From: Sedimentisphaerales bacterium
GTDB lineage: Bacteria; Planctomycetota; Phycisphaerae; Sedimentisphaerales; SG8-4
NCBI GenBank assembly: GCA_016928975.1
Contig: JAFGJR010000169.1
Coordinates: 1-6,166 of the forward strand
Direction of reading: 5' to 3'
Length of the DNA: 6,166 bases
Part shown: one piece after another, positions 1 through 5,809 of the stretch
How positions within the stretch are numbered: the first letter of the stretch is position 1
Layout of the letters: each line of letters opens with the position of its first letter
The notes under the pieces: model-generated
The model's input: the letters and a program-made list of their open reading frames with translations, nothing else
Database searches by the model: none
What the model was told of the DNA's origin: nothing
Made by a program: the position numbers and the translations under genes

Positions 1-103
1 GGATGGGCAAAGCTCATCCCTGACTCGTCTGGACCCAACTGCCTACGGCAACGACCCGGCCAACTGGCACGCCGCCACCCCATCGCCGGGATCGGCGGAC
101 TGA
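1..103 (+). CDS. Lamin-tail-domain protein, C-terminal end (5' partial)
   Basis: The frame starting at base 2 is open from the window edge to a TGA at 101-103, giving 33 residues. They contain the motif LTRLDPTAYGNDPANW followed by a Pro/Ser-rich end. This is the usual C-terminal tail of bacterial lamin-tail-domain (LTD) proteins: extracellular beta-sandwich modules often found at the end of large planctomycete surface or secreted proteins. The tail matches 28 of 33 residues of the LTD gene at the right end of this window, and that resemblance is the main support for the call. The body of the gene lies outside the window, so its other domains and function cannot be seen. It converges on the ATPase gene, with 40 bp between the two stop codons. 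Confidence 0.75.
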   Translation, partial: DGQSSSLTRLDPTAYGNDPANWHAATPSPGSAD

Positions 104-106
104 CAC

Positions 107-134
107 GACGTACGTGCCGGGGCCGTCACACGTC
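107..134. terminator. Imperfect hairpin between convergent genes
   Basis: GACGT (107-111) pairs with ACGTC (130-134). Inside, GTG (114-116) pairs with CAC (127-129) and CG (118-119) with CG (124-125), leaving a 2-nt bulge, one mismatch and a GGGC loop. It lies 3 bp past the LTD stop and 9 bp past the ATPase stop, so it could end transcription from both sides. There is no T-tract on either strand, so intrinsic termination is uncertain. Confidence 0.35.
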
Positions 135-143
135 ATGCCGAGA

Positions 144-2096
144 TCAGAAGCAGGCGTTGATGTCAGCGAAAAGCTTCTCGAATCGTGCCAGCGCATCATT
201 GATCGCGGGCAGCTTGCGGAGCTTCTTGCTGCCGCTTCTCAGCAAGTACTCGGCCGGAATCATAGGATCGAAGCTGGCAGCGGTGGGCCGGCTTGCCGCG
301 AACACTTCGGAAATCGCCTTGAGCACGGGCACACCGGTTCTTGGCTCGACCGTGCGGGTCAACCTTTGCCTGCGGGGCACCCTGTACGACAGGTCGATCA
401 GGGCCATGTACGTGGTCGGTCCGATCATATCTTCGATGGTGCTTTCGAGCGGCTCCGCGTAGCGACCGAGCGTGAGCACATGGCAGGCCGTGAGCATTCG
501 CGAAAGCTCGCGGTGGCGCGCGACATCCGGATCTTGCTGGGAAAGACTCAGCAGCACGGCGAACCCGGTGGTATCGTGGGCCAGCAGGCCCACCAGGGTG
601 GCGAGGCGGACCAGATCGCCACAGGGGACAATCGTCCAGGCGGAATCCAACCCTCGCCTGCCTGCCTCGCTGAGCCGAGCCGAGAACCAGTTCACGTAGA
701 TCACGTCGGCTGGTTTTTCCACCAGGAGCAGTCTTCTGTTGCCGGCCAAGTCCTTCATGATGCGATAGCCCAGCGACGCCTGCAACGGCAGCAATGTGTC
801 GTAGTCGGTGCTCAGAACCTCGTCACCTACCTTGGTGCCGATGCGGTCTGACCGGCCGGCTGCTGTGTCTTCGGCGATCTCCTCAACCGTGCGCACCCAT
901 TGCATCTTCTCAGGATCGATCATGAAGGGCGAGTGTGTGGCGTACGCTATCTGATAGCGGGGAGCGAGCCTCTCGGAGATGTATCGAAGCAGGTCCCACT
1001 GGGCCTTGGCGTGAAGGCCGAGGCCGGGATCGTCGAGTAGAATGAGCAGGTTGTCTCCGTAGCGCCGGCGCACATCGGAATACCATACGAGGAATGAGAA
1101 AAACCAGACGAAACCCGTGCTGCGCTCGTCGAAGTTGAGCGATAGATCGGTTCGCGTGTCGACAATACGGGTCTCGAAGACCAGCCCGCGATCGAACGGG
1201 GAAGGATCCTGAGGCCGGCCGGGATAGAGATGAAAGCTGATTCTTAGATCTCGCTCCTGGCTCCAGTATTTGGCGATCTCCTGCGTCACCGGCCGGGCCG
1301 CATCCTCCAGGTCCGCGATGAGCTCCTCCGATCTCTCTATGCGGCTGATCGCCTCGACCGAGGTCCCGCCCAACTGCAGCAAGGCGAGAAAGACTCGATC
1401 CGGACCGGTCAGCTCACCCTTCTGCCTCCTCTGTAGCAAGGCGTCGATTGAGACGCGTCCCTCCATGATGTGCCATTCGGAGAAGTAGAGCAGCTTGGGC
1501 AGCAGTTGCCCGACGTATTTCTCGTAGAAGGCGTCGCCCTCGCCTTCTGCCGGGACTGGGGCGCGGCCGGACGCTTCCTCCAATCCCTGAGTGGCACCCG
1601 ATCCGACCTGCTCGGTCGGCCCGGCGATTTCCGTCAGGCCCTTTACGTCTTCTCGAAGGTGCTCCACATCTTCACTCGGTACCGATGCCGGCGGCGCGGG
1701 CAGATCTCCGCTCTTGGCAATCGCGCCGGCCCAACGGCGTGCGGGGTAGTAGCCTTTTCGAATGGCAATCGTCCTGGACTTGACCGCCCCTGGCCCCAGA
1801 ACACCCTCCAGCTTCTGGACATCCTGGTCGTCAAGCTCCCACGTGGTCAGCACGGCGTCATCAGGCTTGGTCTCGGCACGCTTCTGGTACTCGCGCCGGC
1901 GCGCCCGGGGGTACTCCATGAGCACATCGAAGCCGGCCAATTCCTGAACATCCGGGTTTATCTTGTAGAGAGCTTCGAGAAGAGAGGTCTTGCCCGCCCC
2001 GTTCTTGCCCACCAAACACGTCATCGGGCATATTGTGAACTGTGTCGAATCCTCGATGCAGCGAAAGTTCTTTACCTGAAGATTCCGCAGTTTCAT
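144..2096 (-). CDS. AAA ATPase, OLD family, with degenerate TOPRIM domain
   Basis: The 650-residue protein has the layout of overcoming-lysogenization-defect (OLD) ATPases: an ABC-type ATPase half joined to a TOPRIM-like nuclease half. It opens like SMC/RecF proteins (LRNLQVKNFRCIED). Walker A is GKNGAGKTS at 30-38. A Pro/Glu/Gly-rich stretch at about 125-190 looks like a linker. The signature-like segment is ERSTGFVWFFSF at 324-335, Walker B is LILLDDPGLGLH at 351-362, and the H-loop is ATHSPF with His388. Walker B carries Asp356 where Glu is usual. In the TOPRIM part the first motif is LLLVEKPADVIY (Glu460), but the expected acidic strand reads LLSLSQQD at 515-522, so both DxD positions are Ser. 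The late motif IEDMIG (554-559) and a C-terminal RFEKLFADIN segment fit the family. The start at 2096 has GGAGGA 9 nt upstream. OLD enzymes act in nucleic-acid metabolism and phage defence, but no helicase, reverse transcriptase or toxin gene lies beside it. ATP hydrolysis is plausible. TOPRIM-type nuclease activity is doubtful. Confidence 0.88.
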   Translation of the reverse strand: MKLRNLQVKNFRCIEDSTQFTICPMTCLVGKNGAGKTSLLEALYKINPDVQELAGFDVLMEYPRARRREYQKRAETKPDDAVLTTWELDDQDVQKLEGVLGPGAVKSRTIAIRKGYYPARRWAGAIAKSGDLPAPPASVPSEDVEHLREDVKGLTEIAGPTEQVGSGATQGLEEASGRAPVPAEGEGDAFYEKYVGQLLPKLLYFSEWHIMEGRVSIDALLQRRQKGELTGPDRVFLALLQLGGTSVEAISRIERSEELIADLEDAARPVTQEIAKYWSQERDLRISFHLYPGRPQDPSPFDRGLVFETRIVDTRTDLSLNFDERSTGFVWFFSFLVWYSDVRRRYGDNLLILLDDPGLGLHAKAQWDLLRYISERLAPRYQIAYATHSPFMIDPEKMQWVRTVEEIAEDTAAGRSDRIGTKVGDEVLSTDYDTLLPLQASLGYRIMKDLAGNRRLLLVEKPADVIYVNWFSARLSEAGRRGLDSAWTIVPCGDLVRLATLVGLLAHDTTGFAVLLSLSQQDPDVARHRELSRMLTACHVLTLGRYAEPLESTIEDMIGPTTYMALIDLSYRVPRRQRLTRTVEPRTGVPVLKAISEVFAASRPTAASFDPMIPAEYLLRSGSKKLRKLPAINDALARFEKLFADINACF

Positions 2097-2105
2097 CTCT
2101 ATTCA

Positions 2106-2111
2106 TCCTCC
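2106..2111 (-). promoter_or_regulatory. Ribosome binding site of the OLD-family ATPase
   Basis: GGAGGA on the minus strand lies 9 nt before the ATG at 2094-2096. This near-consensus site decides the start. An overlapping out-of-frame ATG at 2104-2106 sits inside the site and is not a likely start. Confidence 0.7.
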
Positions 2112-2155
2112 AAGGACCTGAGATTTACCGTTACATCCGCGTGTCCGATGGCACT

Positions 2156-2184
2156 ATGGTAGTGGGAATCCAACTTGCCGTCAA
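2156..2184 (-). promoter_or_regulatory. Sigma-70-like promoter for the ATPase gene
   Basis: On the minus strand TTGACG (2179-2184) is followed after exactly 17 nt by TACCAT (2156-2161). That is five of six matches to the -35 consensus and four of six to the -10. Transcription would start near 2149, giving a leader of about 50 nt that contains the strong ribosome binding site. The call rests on consensus matching and position only. Confidence 0.4.
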
Positions 2185-2489
2185 ATACAGATGGTGCGCC
2201 GAATACTGGTGGCAACGCCGGGAAGATCGTCGGACAGAACATTGCATTTGAGGGCAGCGGTTGCGTATCGCACATGAAAATGTCTGCACGGGGGTGTGCG
2301 GCGTTGGCCTGCAGTATGCGGTAGCGCAAGGCGTGGGGAGCCGGCGCGCCTGCTCGATGCGCACGTACCCGGAGATCAACGGCGGAAGGTCATGCCGGCA
2401 GCCCCGAGAGTGCTGGGTGGCCAGATACGAGCATTCAGGGGAGGGTGATTAGTCTCACACAGAGATATCGTTCCATGCGGTTGCGTCGT

Positions 2490-2519
2490 TTGACCGGAAT
2501 ATCCTTAGACGGTGGCTAT
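2490..2519 (+). promoter_or_regulatory. Weak candidate promoter for the RCC1/DUF5648 gene
   Basis: TTGACC at 2490-2495 is a good -35 match. With an 18-nt spacer the -10 would be GGCTAT at 2514-2519, which is poor. Position fits a leader of about 90 nt. This is a tentative call. Confidence 0.22.
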
Positions 2520-2599
2520 GGAGGGCTTACGCACCCGGAAGATCCGACCTGGTGCGCGGCTTGAGAGACTGAGAATGACAATCAAGCAAAGAACGGAGT

Positions 2600-2605
2600 A
2601 AGGAG
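2600..2605 (+). promoter_or_regulatory. Ribosome binding site of the RCC1/DUF5648 gene
   Basis: AAGGAG lies 8 nt before the ATG at 2614-2616. It supports that start, which also places a complete signal peptide at the N-terminus. Confidence 0.7.
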
Positions 2606-2613
2606 AACGAAAA

Positions 2614-4611
2614 ATGAGACGGCTCGGAATGTACAATCTGTTGATCGTGACCGCAATTGTCAGCGTTTGGCTCTGCTCGCCCGCACGGGCCGGGCAGTTG
2701 CTGGCTTGGGGCTCGGACCGCTACGGGCAGGTGAGCGATCTGCCGGCAGGCACCGACTACGCGGCTATTGCGGCCGGAGACGCACACGGCTTGGCGCTGA
2801 CCTCTGACGGGGAGGTGGTGGCGTGGGGACAAAACGATGACGGTCAGTGCGACGTGCCGGCGGGTACGTACCGGGCAATCGGAACTGGGGCTCGGTTCAG
2901 TCTCGCGATCCGGACGGACGGTTCCCTCGCCGTCTGGGGCGACGACAGCGTGGGCCAGGTCTCGACCGCGCCCCGGGGCAGTGATTTCGTGGCCGTGGAC
3001 GGCGGGCTGACCTTCGCCGTAGCGCTGAAAAGCGACGGATCCATCGTTGCCTGGGGCGACGACAGGTGGGGACAAGTCTCCGGCATCCCCGGAGGAGACG
3101 ATTTCGCCGTGGTGGCCGCCGGAGATACCCATGCCGTGGCACTGCGGTCCGACGGCTCAGTCGCTTCGTGGGGCTACCCCACCGCCGTCAAAGGCATGCC
3201 GACGACGGGAACGTACAGGGCCGTCGATGCCGGCGGGAATCAATCTGTCGCTCTCTCCGGCGACGGCACGATCGCTTGGTGGGGCGAAGATCCCTACAAT
3301 CTGGGTCTGGCGCACGTACCGACCGGTAAGGATCATGCAGGGGCAGCGGCTGGCTACCTGCACTGTCTGGCGCTGAAAATGGATGGTTCCGTAGTGGGCT
3401 GGGGGGCTGGAACGACGACATCGAGCCAACCGGACCTCGGGCAGGCAAACCCTCCGAAGCGAGATGACTTTGTCGCCATTGCCGGAGGGCTCTATTTCAG
3501 CCTGGGTCTGACACGCGACACCGAAGAGTTTGCCCTTTCGGACGATTTCAACGACGGCCGGCAGGGAACCATGTGGCTGTACGAAGGCGACGACCTGACC
3601 AACTGCCGCTTGGACGAGGTCAATCAACGGCTCGAATTGAGAACGAGCACAAAGGCTGAGGCGATCTCCGCCCACTACCTTTCGAACGGCTGGGGCATCG
3701 ATCCCACGCGCGACTTCCGGCTACGGGTTGCTTTTCGGCAGAATCTGGTGCTTGGTGATACTGCCTGGCTCTCGGTGGTCTTGACCCCGAACACGAAGAA
3801 CGTTGGCACAGAACACATCGGATTCGGCGTCGGGTCGAGCGAATTCTCTCCCTATTTCACGTATGAGGCAATAGGTGAAACGGTCAAGCAGAGCAGACTC
3901 GCAAGCCGCAGTGAGGAAACCGGTGTGTTGTACGTCTCGTACGATGCGACGCTCGACGAGCTCTATCTGAGCAGTACCGGCTACGGTGCCGAGAAGGCCT
4001 GGGCGACCGCTCGAGGCTTTCTCCAGGGCATGTGGGGCGGCCAGATTCTTGCTCTGATGCTGGAGGGCGGAGCGGACCGCCTGGAAGTCCGTTCGGGCCA
4101 GGCGTATTTTGACGACTTCGTCGTTGAGTCAGGCAACCTGGTTTTGACGGGATTTGGCGATGTGTATCGTTTCTGGTCGCCGATCCTGGACGAGCACTTC
4201 TACACGATCAGCGAGAAGGAAAAAGACGCTCTCATCCTGAACTACCCGGACGTTTGGACTTTCGAGGGGCCGGTCTTCAAGGCAGCCGGCACGGCACTGG
4301 CCACCGGCTTGGCTCCCGTTTACCGCTTCTGGTCCGACAAATACAGCACGCACTTCTACACCATCAGCGAGACCGAGAAGGACGAGTTTCTGACCGAGCT
4401 TGCGGACGTCTGGACGTTTGAGGGGGTGGCTTTCTTCGCCTATCCGGAAGGGCTGCAGCCCACGGACGCCAAGCCGGTCTATCGATTCTGGAGACAGGCG
4501 GACAACGCCCATTTCTACACCATCAGCGAGGCAGAGAAAGACATGGTGCTAAAGAAGTATCGTGATATCTACATCTTCGAGGGAGTGGTCTTCTATGTGT
4601 ACGGTCTGTAG
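2614..4611 (+). CDS. Secreted RCC1-propeller protein with three DUF5648 repeats
   Basis: The 665-residue product begins with a signal peptide: Arg at 2-3, a hydrophobic core at about 9-21, and a likely signal peptidase I site after ARA (26). There is no proper lipobox around Cys21. Residues 29-301 hold seven RCC1-type units, each with a Trp-Gly pair (Trp 32, 71, 108, 147, 186, 223, 263) and the pattern AAGDxHxxALxSDGSVVAWG. Seven units would close a standard seven-bladed propeller, although at 37-40 residues they are shorter than eukaryotic RCC1 repeats. Residues about 306-510 form a middle domain opening with DDFNDG and closing with YFDDFVVESG, a style seen in secreted beta-sandwich modules. 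I cannot name its family. Residues 517-662 are three DUF5648 repeats, each with VYRFW, HFYTISExEKD and a WTFEG-like ending. The product is probably exported and may bind a ligand or partner. No catalytic motif is visible. It stands alone, divergent from the ATPase and convergent with the dinB remnant. Confidence 0.9.
   Translation: MRRLGMYNLLIVTAIVSVWLCSPARAGQLLAWGSDRYGQVSDLPAGTDYAAIAAGDAHGLALTSDGEVVAWGQNDDGQCDVPAGTYRAIGTGARFSLAIRTDGSLAVWGDDSVGQVSTAPRGSDFVAVDGGLTFAVALKSDGSIVAWGDDRWGQVSGIPGGDDFAVVAAGDTHAVALRSDGSVASWGYPTAVKGMPTTGTYRAVDAGGNQSVALSGDGTIAWWGEDPYNLGLAHVPTGKDHAGAAAGYLHCLALKMDGSVVGWGAGTTTSSQPDLGQANPPKRDDFVAIAGGLYFSLGLTRDTEEFALSDDFNDGRQGTMWLYEGDDLTNCRLDEVNQRLELRTSTKAEAISAHYLSNGWGIDPTRDFRLRVAFRQNLVLGDTAWLSVVLTPNTKNVGTEHIGFGVGSSEFSPYFTYEAIGETVKQSRLASRSEETGVLYVSYDATLDELYLSSTGYGAEKAWATARGFLQGMWGGQILALMLEGGADRLEVRSGQAYFDDFVVESGNLVLTGFGDVYRFWSPILDEHFYTISEKEKDALILNYPDVWTFEGPVFKAAGTALATGLAPVYRFWSDKYSTHFYTISETEKDEFLTELADVWTFEGVAFFAYPEGLQPTDAKPVYRFWRQADNAHFYTISEAEKDMVLKKYRDIYIFEGVVFYVYGL
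2698..3516 (+). repeat. Seven tandem RCC1-type blade repeats (coding)
   Basis: Seven units of about 111-120 bp encode one propeller blade each. The Trp-Gly landmarks are spaced 39, 37, 39, 39, 37 and 40 residues. Units 3 and 4 are the most alike (VWGDDSVGQVS versus AWGDDRWGQVS). Units 5 to 7 have diverged, and unit 7 carries an insertion of several residues (about 266-282). Confidence 0.85.
4162..4599 (+). repeat. Three tandem DUF5648 repeats (coding)
   Basis: The units start at 4162, 4318 and 4477, a period of 52 then 53 codons. All three share VYRFW, then H-F-Y-T-I-S-E-x-E-K-D about 11 residues later, then an acidic/aromatic block ending in FEGxxF. They are clearly homologous and well conserved in protein. 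Variable linkers of about ten residues separate them. Confidence 0.85.
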
Positions 4612-4675
4612 CCACTTGTCCCAGGAAGTGCCGAGGCCGGTTTAGACACCTCCACGGTGCTTCAACAGCCTGATA

Positions 4676-4814
4676 TCAGTTCAGCCGCAATGTCCTGAGG
4701 ACATCGCGGATATCATCTGCCTTGCATGCCGAGAACGACTCCGAGCTTGCAGTGCATCAGCGCATTGTCCGAATCCAATCGCAAGGCGCGACAGCAGAGG
4801 GAGATTGCCTCGTC
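4676..4814 (-). pseudogene. Tetratricopeptide-repeat remnant, frameshifted
   Basis: From the shared DEA codons (4806-4814) the dinB frame runs on as [17 protein letters not shown] and then [12 protein letters not shown], up to the TGA at 4713-4715. This is 33 residues with TPR landmarks: an E-A-I pair, A-L-R-L-D before D-N, N/K-L-G and a Q-G-R turn. Shifting frame at about 4720 gives [14 protein letters not shown] followed by TGA at 4676-4678, which looks like the first helix of a second TPR unit (compare DDAIRDxxRTALRLNP). The simplest reading is a fragment of a TPR protein gene that has a frameshift and is joined to dinB. TPR units are degenerate, so the family call for the second piece is tentative. 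Confidence 0.6.
4687..4707. terminator. Hairpin between the RCC1/DUF5648 gene and the dinB remnant
   Basis: ATGTCC (4690-4695) pairs with GGACAT (4699-4704) around a TGA loop. After one mismatch, two more G-C pairs extend the stem. It lies just past the stop of the minus-strand dinB chimera and 75 bp past the stop of the + strand gene. No T-tract follows on either strand. It also overlaps the out-of-frame TPR remnant, so it may be a chance structure. Confidence 0.3.
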
Positions 4815-5129
4815 CAGCGAAATCGGCTCCACCAGCGGCGTGTAGCGTTCGAAGATCAGGTGAATCTGGCGCGAAACCTCCGCGTACCGCTCCATGCGGA
4901 CCGGCAGGACGATCGCGTGGGGACACAGCCGGATTGCCTGGGCCGTCGGCATGGCGCTGTGGATGCCGAACGTGCGGGCTTCGTATGAGGCGGCGCTGAC
5001 AACGCCGCGCGCCTTCGCATCCCCCGTGACGATGACGGCTTTGCCACGCAACTCCCGGTGGTCACGCTGCTCTACGGACGCGTAGAACGCATCCATATCG
5101 ACGTGGATGATTTCACGAGCTTTGGCCAT
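4713..5129 (-). pseudogene. dinB: Truncated DNA polymerase IV fused to a TPR tail
   Basis: Residues 1-108 of this 138-residue frame are a clear Y-family polymerase N-terminus. They include [17 protein letters not shown] (7-23), with metal ligand Asp11 and steric-gate position Tyr16, then [15 protein letters not shown] (48-62), [14 protein letters not shown] (69-82) and EPISLDEA (101-108) with the catalytic pair Asp106-Glu107. DinB is normally about 350-420 residues. Here homology stops right after DEA, so the rest of the palm, the thumb and the little finger are missing. The last 30 residues instead read as a tetratricopeptide unit ([11 protein letters not shown], then [10 protein letters not shown]). 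Substitutions such as [11 protein letters not shown], where GGDPKGRG-like sequence is usual, suggest relaxed selection. The ATG at 5127-5129 is the only reasonable start because an in-frame TAA lies 15 nt upstream, and it lacks a good ribosome binding site. It cannot work as a polymerase. Whether it is translated is unknown. Confidence 0.88.
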
Positions 5130-5161
5130 GACCGTATACCGTTACGCGCACTCCGTCCATG

Positions 5162-5170
5162 ATTCTACCA
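5162..5170 (-). promoter_or_regulatory. Extended -10 promoter element before the dinB remnant
   Basis: The minus strand reads TGGTAGAAT: an extended -10 TG, one base, then TAGAAT (five of six matches to TATAAT). Transcription would begin near 5155, about 26 nt before the dinB start. No good -35 accompanies it, which is tolerated for extended -10 promoters. Suggestive only. Confidence 0.33.
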
Positions 5171-5198
5171 AAGCCGGTGTTGTATGGATAGACGCGTA

Positions 5199-5546
5199 CT
5201 AACCGCCCGCAATGAAAAGGGCGGCGCAGCTTGAGGCTTGAGACTCGGTCATCAGGTCGAACTGATGGGCGGCGTTCTCCGTCGCGGCGGGAAGACTCTC
5301 GTCGACGCTCATCGCCGGATTCAGATTCCCTTGCGACCCCGTATCCGCGGCGAGGCTGCCGTTGATGGTCGTGACAATCAGGACAATGGTGATGACCGTG
5401 AAGAGCGACATTGACAACAGGGTGACCGCCGAGAGCACGAACTCCCGAAGGTGTCGGCTGAGCACGGGGTGAAGCACGACTGCCTTCAGGTGCCATGAGT
5501 GCAAATCGTATATCGACCCAGAGACCGCGTGTGGCATGTGGCGCAT
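5199..5546 (-). CDS. Small single-pass membrane protein, function unknown
   Basis: The 115-residue product has a short polar N-terminus rich in His (MRHMPHAVSGS), one long hydrophobic stretch of about 27 residues (VLSAVTLLSMSLFTVITIVL and onward to TTIN), and a polar, mildly acidic C-terminal half of about 50 residues. The charges (HLREF before the helix) suggest N-in, C-out. I do not recognise a family. The start at 5546 is preferred because GGAGGG lies 7 nt before it (5554-5559). An in-frame ATG at 5559-5561 would add five residues (MEGGT) and also has a GGAG upstream. Codon choice through the frame favours G or C in third position, which supports a real gene. It lies 69 bp upstream of the dinB remnant and 160 bp downstream of the LTD gene, on the same strand as both, so it may be co-transcribed with either. 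It could still be a chance ORF. Confidence 0.5.
   Translation of the reverse strand: MRHMPHAVSGSIYDLHSWHLKAVVLHPVLSRHLREFVLSAVTLLSMSLFTVITIVLIVTTINGSLAADTGSQGNLNPAMSVDESLPAATENAAHQFDLMTESQASSCAALFIAGG
5203..5224 (-). terminator. GC-rich stem at the end of the small membrane-protein gene
   Basis: CCGCCC (5203-5208) and GGGCGG (5219-5224) form a perfect 6-bp stem with a 10-nt loop, ending 2 bp before the TAG stop. There is no T-tract, and the stem lies inside the coding end. It is a weak candidate for a terminator or mRNA-end structure. Confidence 0.22.
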
Positions 5547-5706
5547 CGTTCCACCCTCCATCGCCTCTCCCCATCAGACAATGCGCTATTTTCAGCCGTG
5601 TGGAGCAAGATTTCCGTCGAGAGGGTGAGTTTTTCCTCGAACGGTCGTCCGTCGGTGTTATCGGGCCGGCTTTCGAAAGGATGCCATCCGGCCAAGCAGG
5701 CGTCTG

Positions 5707-5809
5707 TCAGTTCGAGGCGCCCGGCGACGGGGTCGCGGCGTGCCAGTTGGCGGAGTCATTGCCGTAGGCAGTTGGGTCCAGACGGGTCAGGGATGAGCCT
5801 TGCCCATCC
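5707..5809. repeat. Inverted repeat copy paired with 1-103
   Basis: The reverse complement of 5707-5809 aligns without gaps to 1-103, with 12 mismatches (about 88% identity). Homology ends near the two TGA stops on the inner side. On the outer side the left copy is cut by the window edge, so the full arm length is unknown. Both copies are the ends of LTD genes, and the arms are 5.6 kb apart. Confidence 0.9.

Larger units (their letters stand above)
2097..2613. other. Divergent intergenic region without a supportable gene
   Basis: This 517-bp stretch separates the divergent ATPase and RCC1/DUF5648 genes. Short open frames occur on both strands (for example 2261-2452 +, 2099-2329 -), but none has a convincing start signal, a recognisable domain or a sensible composition. 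The region holds the likely promoter of the ATPase and must contain the promoter of the rightward gene. I see no tRNA, riboswitch fold or tandem repeat in it. It is long for a two-promoter spacer, so a decayed gene or an unrecognised small RNA cannot be excluded. Confidence 0.6.

Noticed and set aside
114..851. 245-codon open frame on the + strand
   Set aside because: It is antisense to the OLD-family ATPase, has no recognisable domain, and is a by-product of GC-rich third positions in the real gene. The minus-strand frame has clear motifs throughout.
144..2096. A Gabija- or retron-like defence system around the OLD-family ATPase
   Set aside because: The flanking genes are lamin-tail and RCC1/DUF5648 proteins. 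No UvrD-like helicase, reverse transcriptase, toxin or restriction gene is present, so nothing supports a defence operon here.
1470..2162. 230-codon open frame on the + strand
   Set aside because: It is antisense to the N-terminal half of the ATPase, including Walker A. It has no domain and no convincing ribosome binding site, and it runs across the ATPase start region.
2203..2330. Peptide with KIVGQNIAFEGSGC on the + strand, faintly like the Fe-S scaffold SufU/IscU (FEGxGCxIS)
   Set aside because: Only about ten residues match, the other cysteine motifs are missing, and in-frame stops lie on both sides. It is most likely coincidence, although a profile search of 2150-2330 would settle it.
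2261..2452. 63-codon cysteine-rich frame on the + strand starting with TTG
   Set aside because: It has no ribosome binding site and no recognisable family, and its composition is typical of random GC-rich reading frames.
2527..3132. 201-codon open frame on the - strand
   Set aside because: It is antisense to the signal peptide and first RCC1 units. Its repetitive appearance mirrors the tandem repeats of the + strand gene.
5113..5574. 153-codon open frame on the - strand
   Set aside because: It overlaps the small membrane-protein frame and the dinB start in a different phase. It lacks a hydrophobic or domain pattern and is rich in Arg/Gly/Pro, typical of a shadow frame.
5664..5693. GGCCGG and CCGGCC arms around an 18-nt loop downstream of the right LTD gene
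   Set aside because: Each arm is itself palindromic, so the match is weakly informative. The loop is long and no T-tract follows. It was not called as a terminator.
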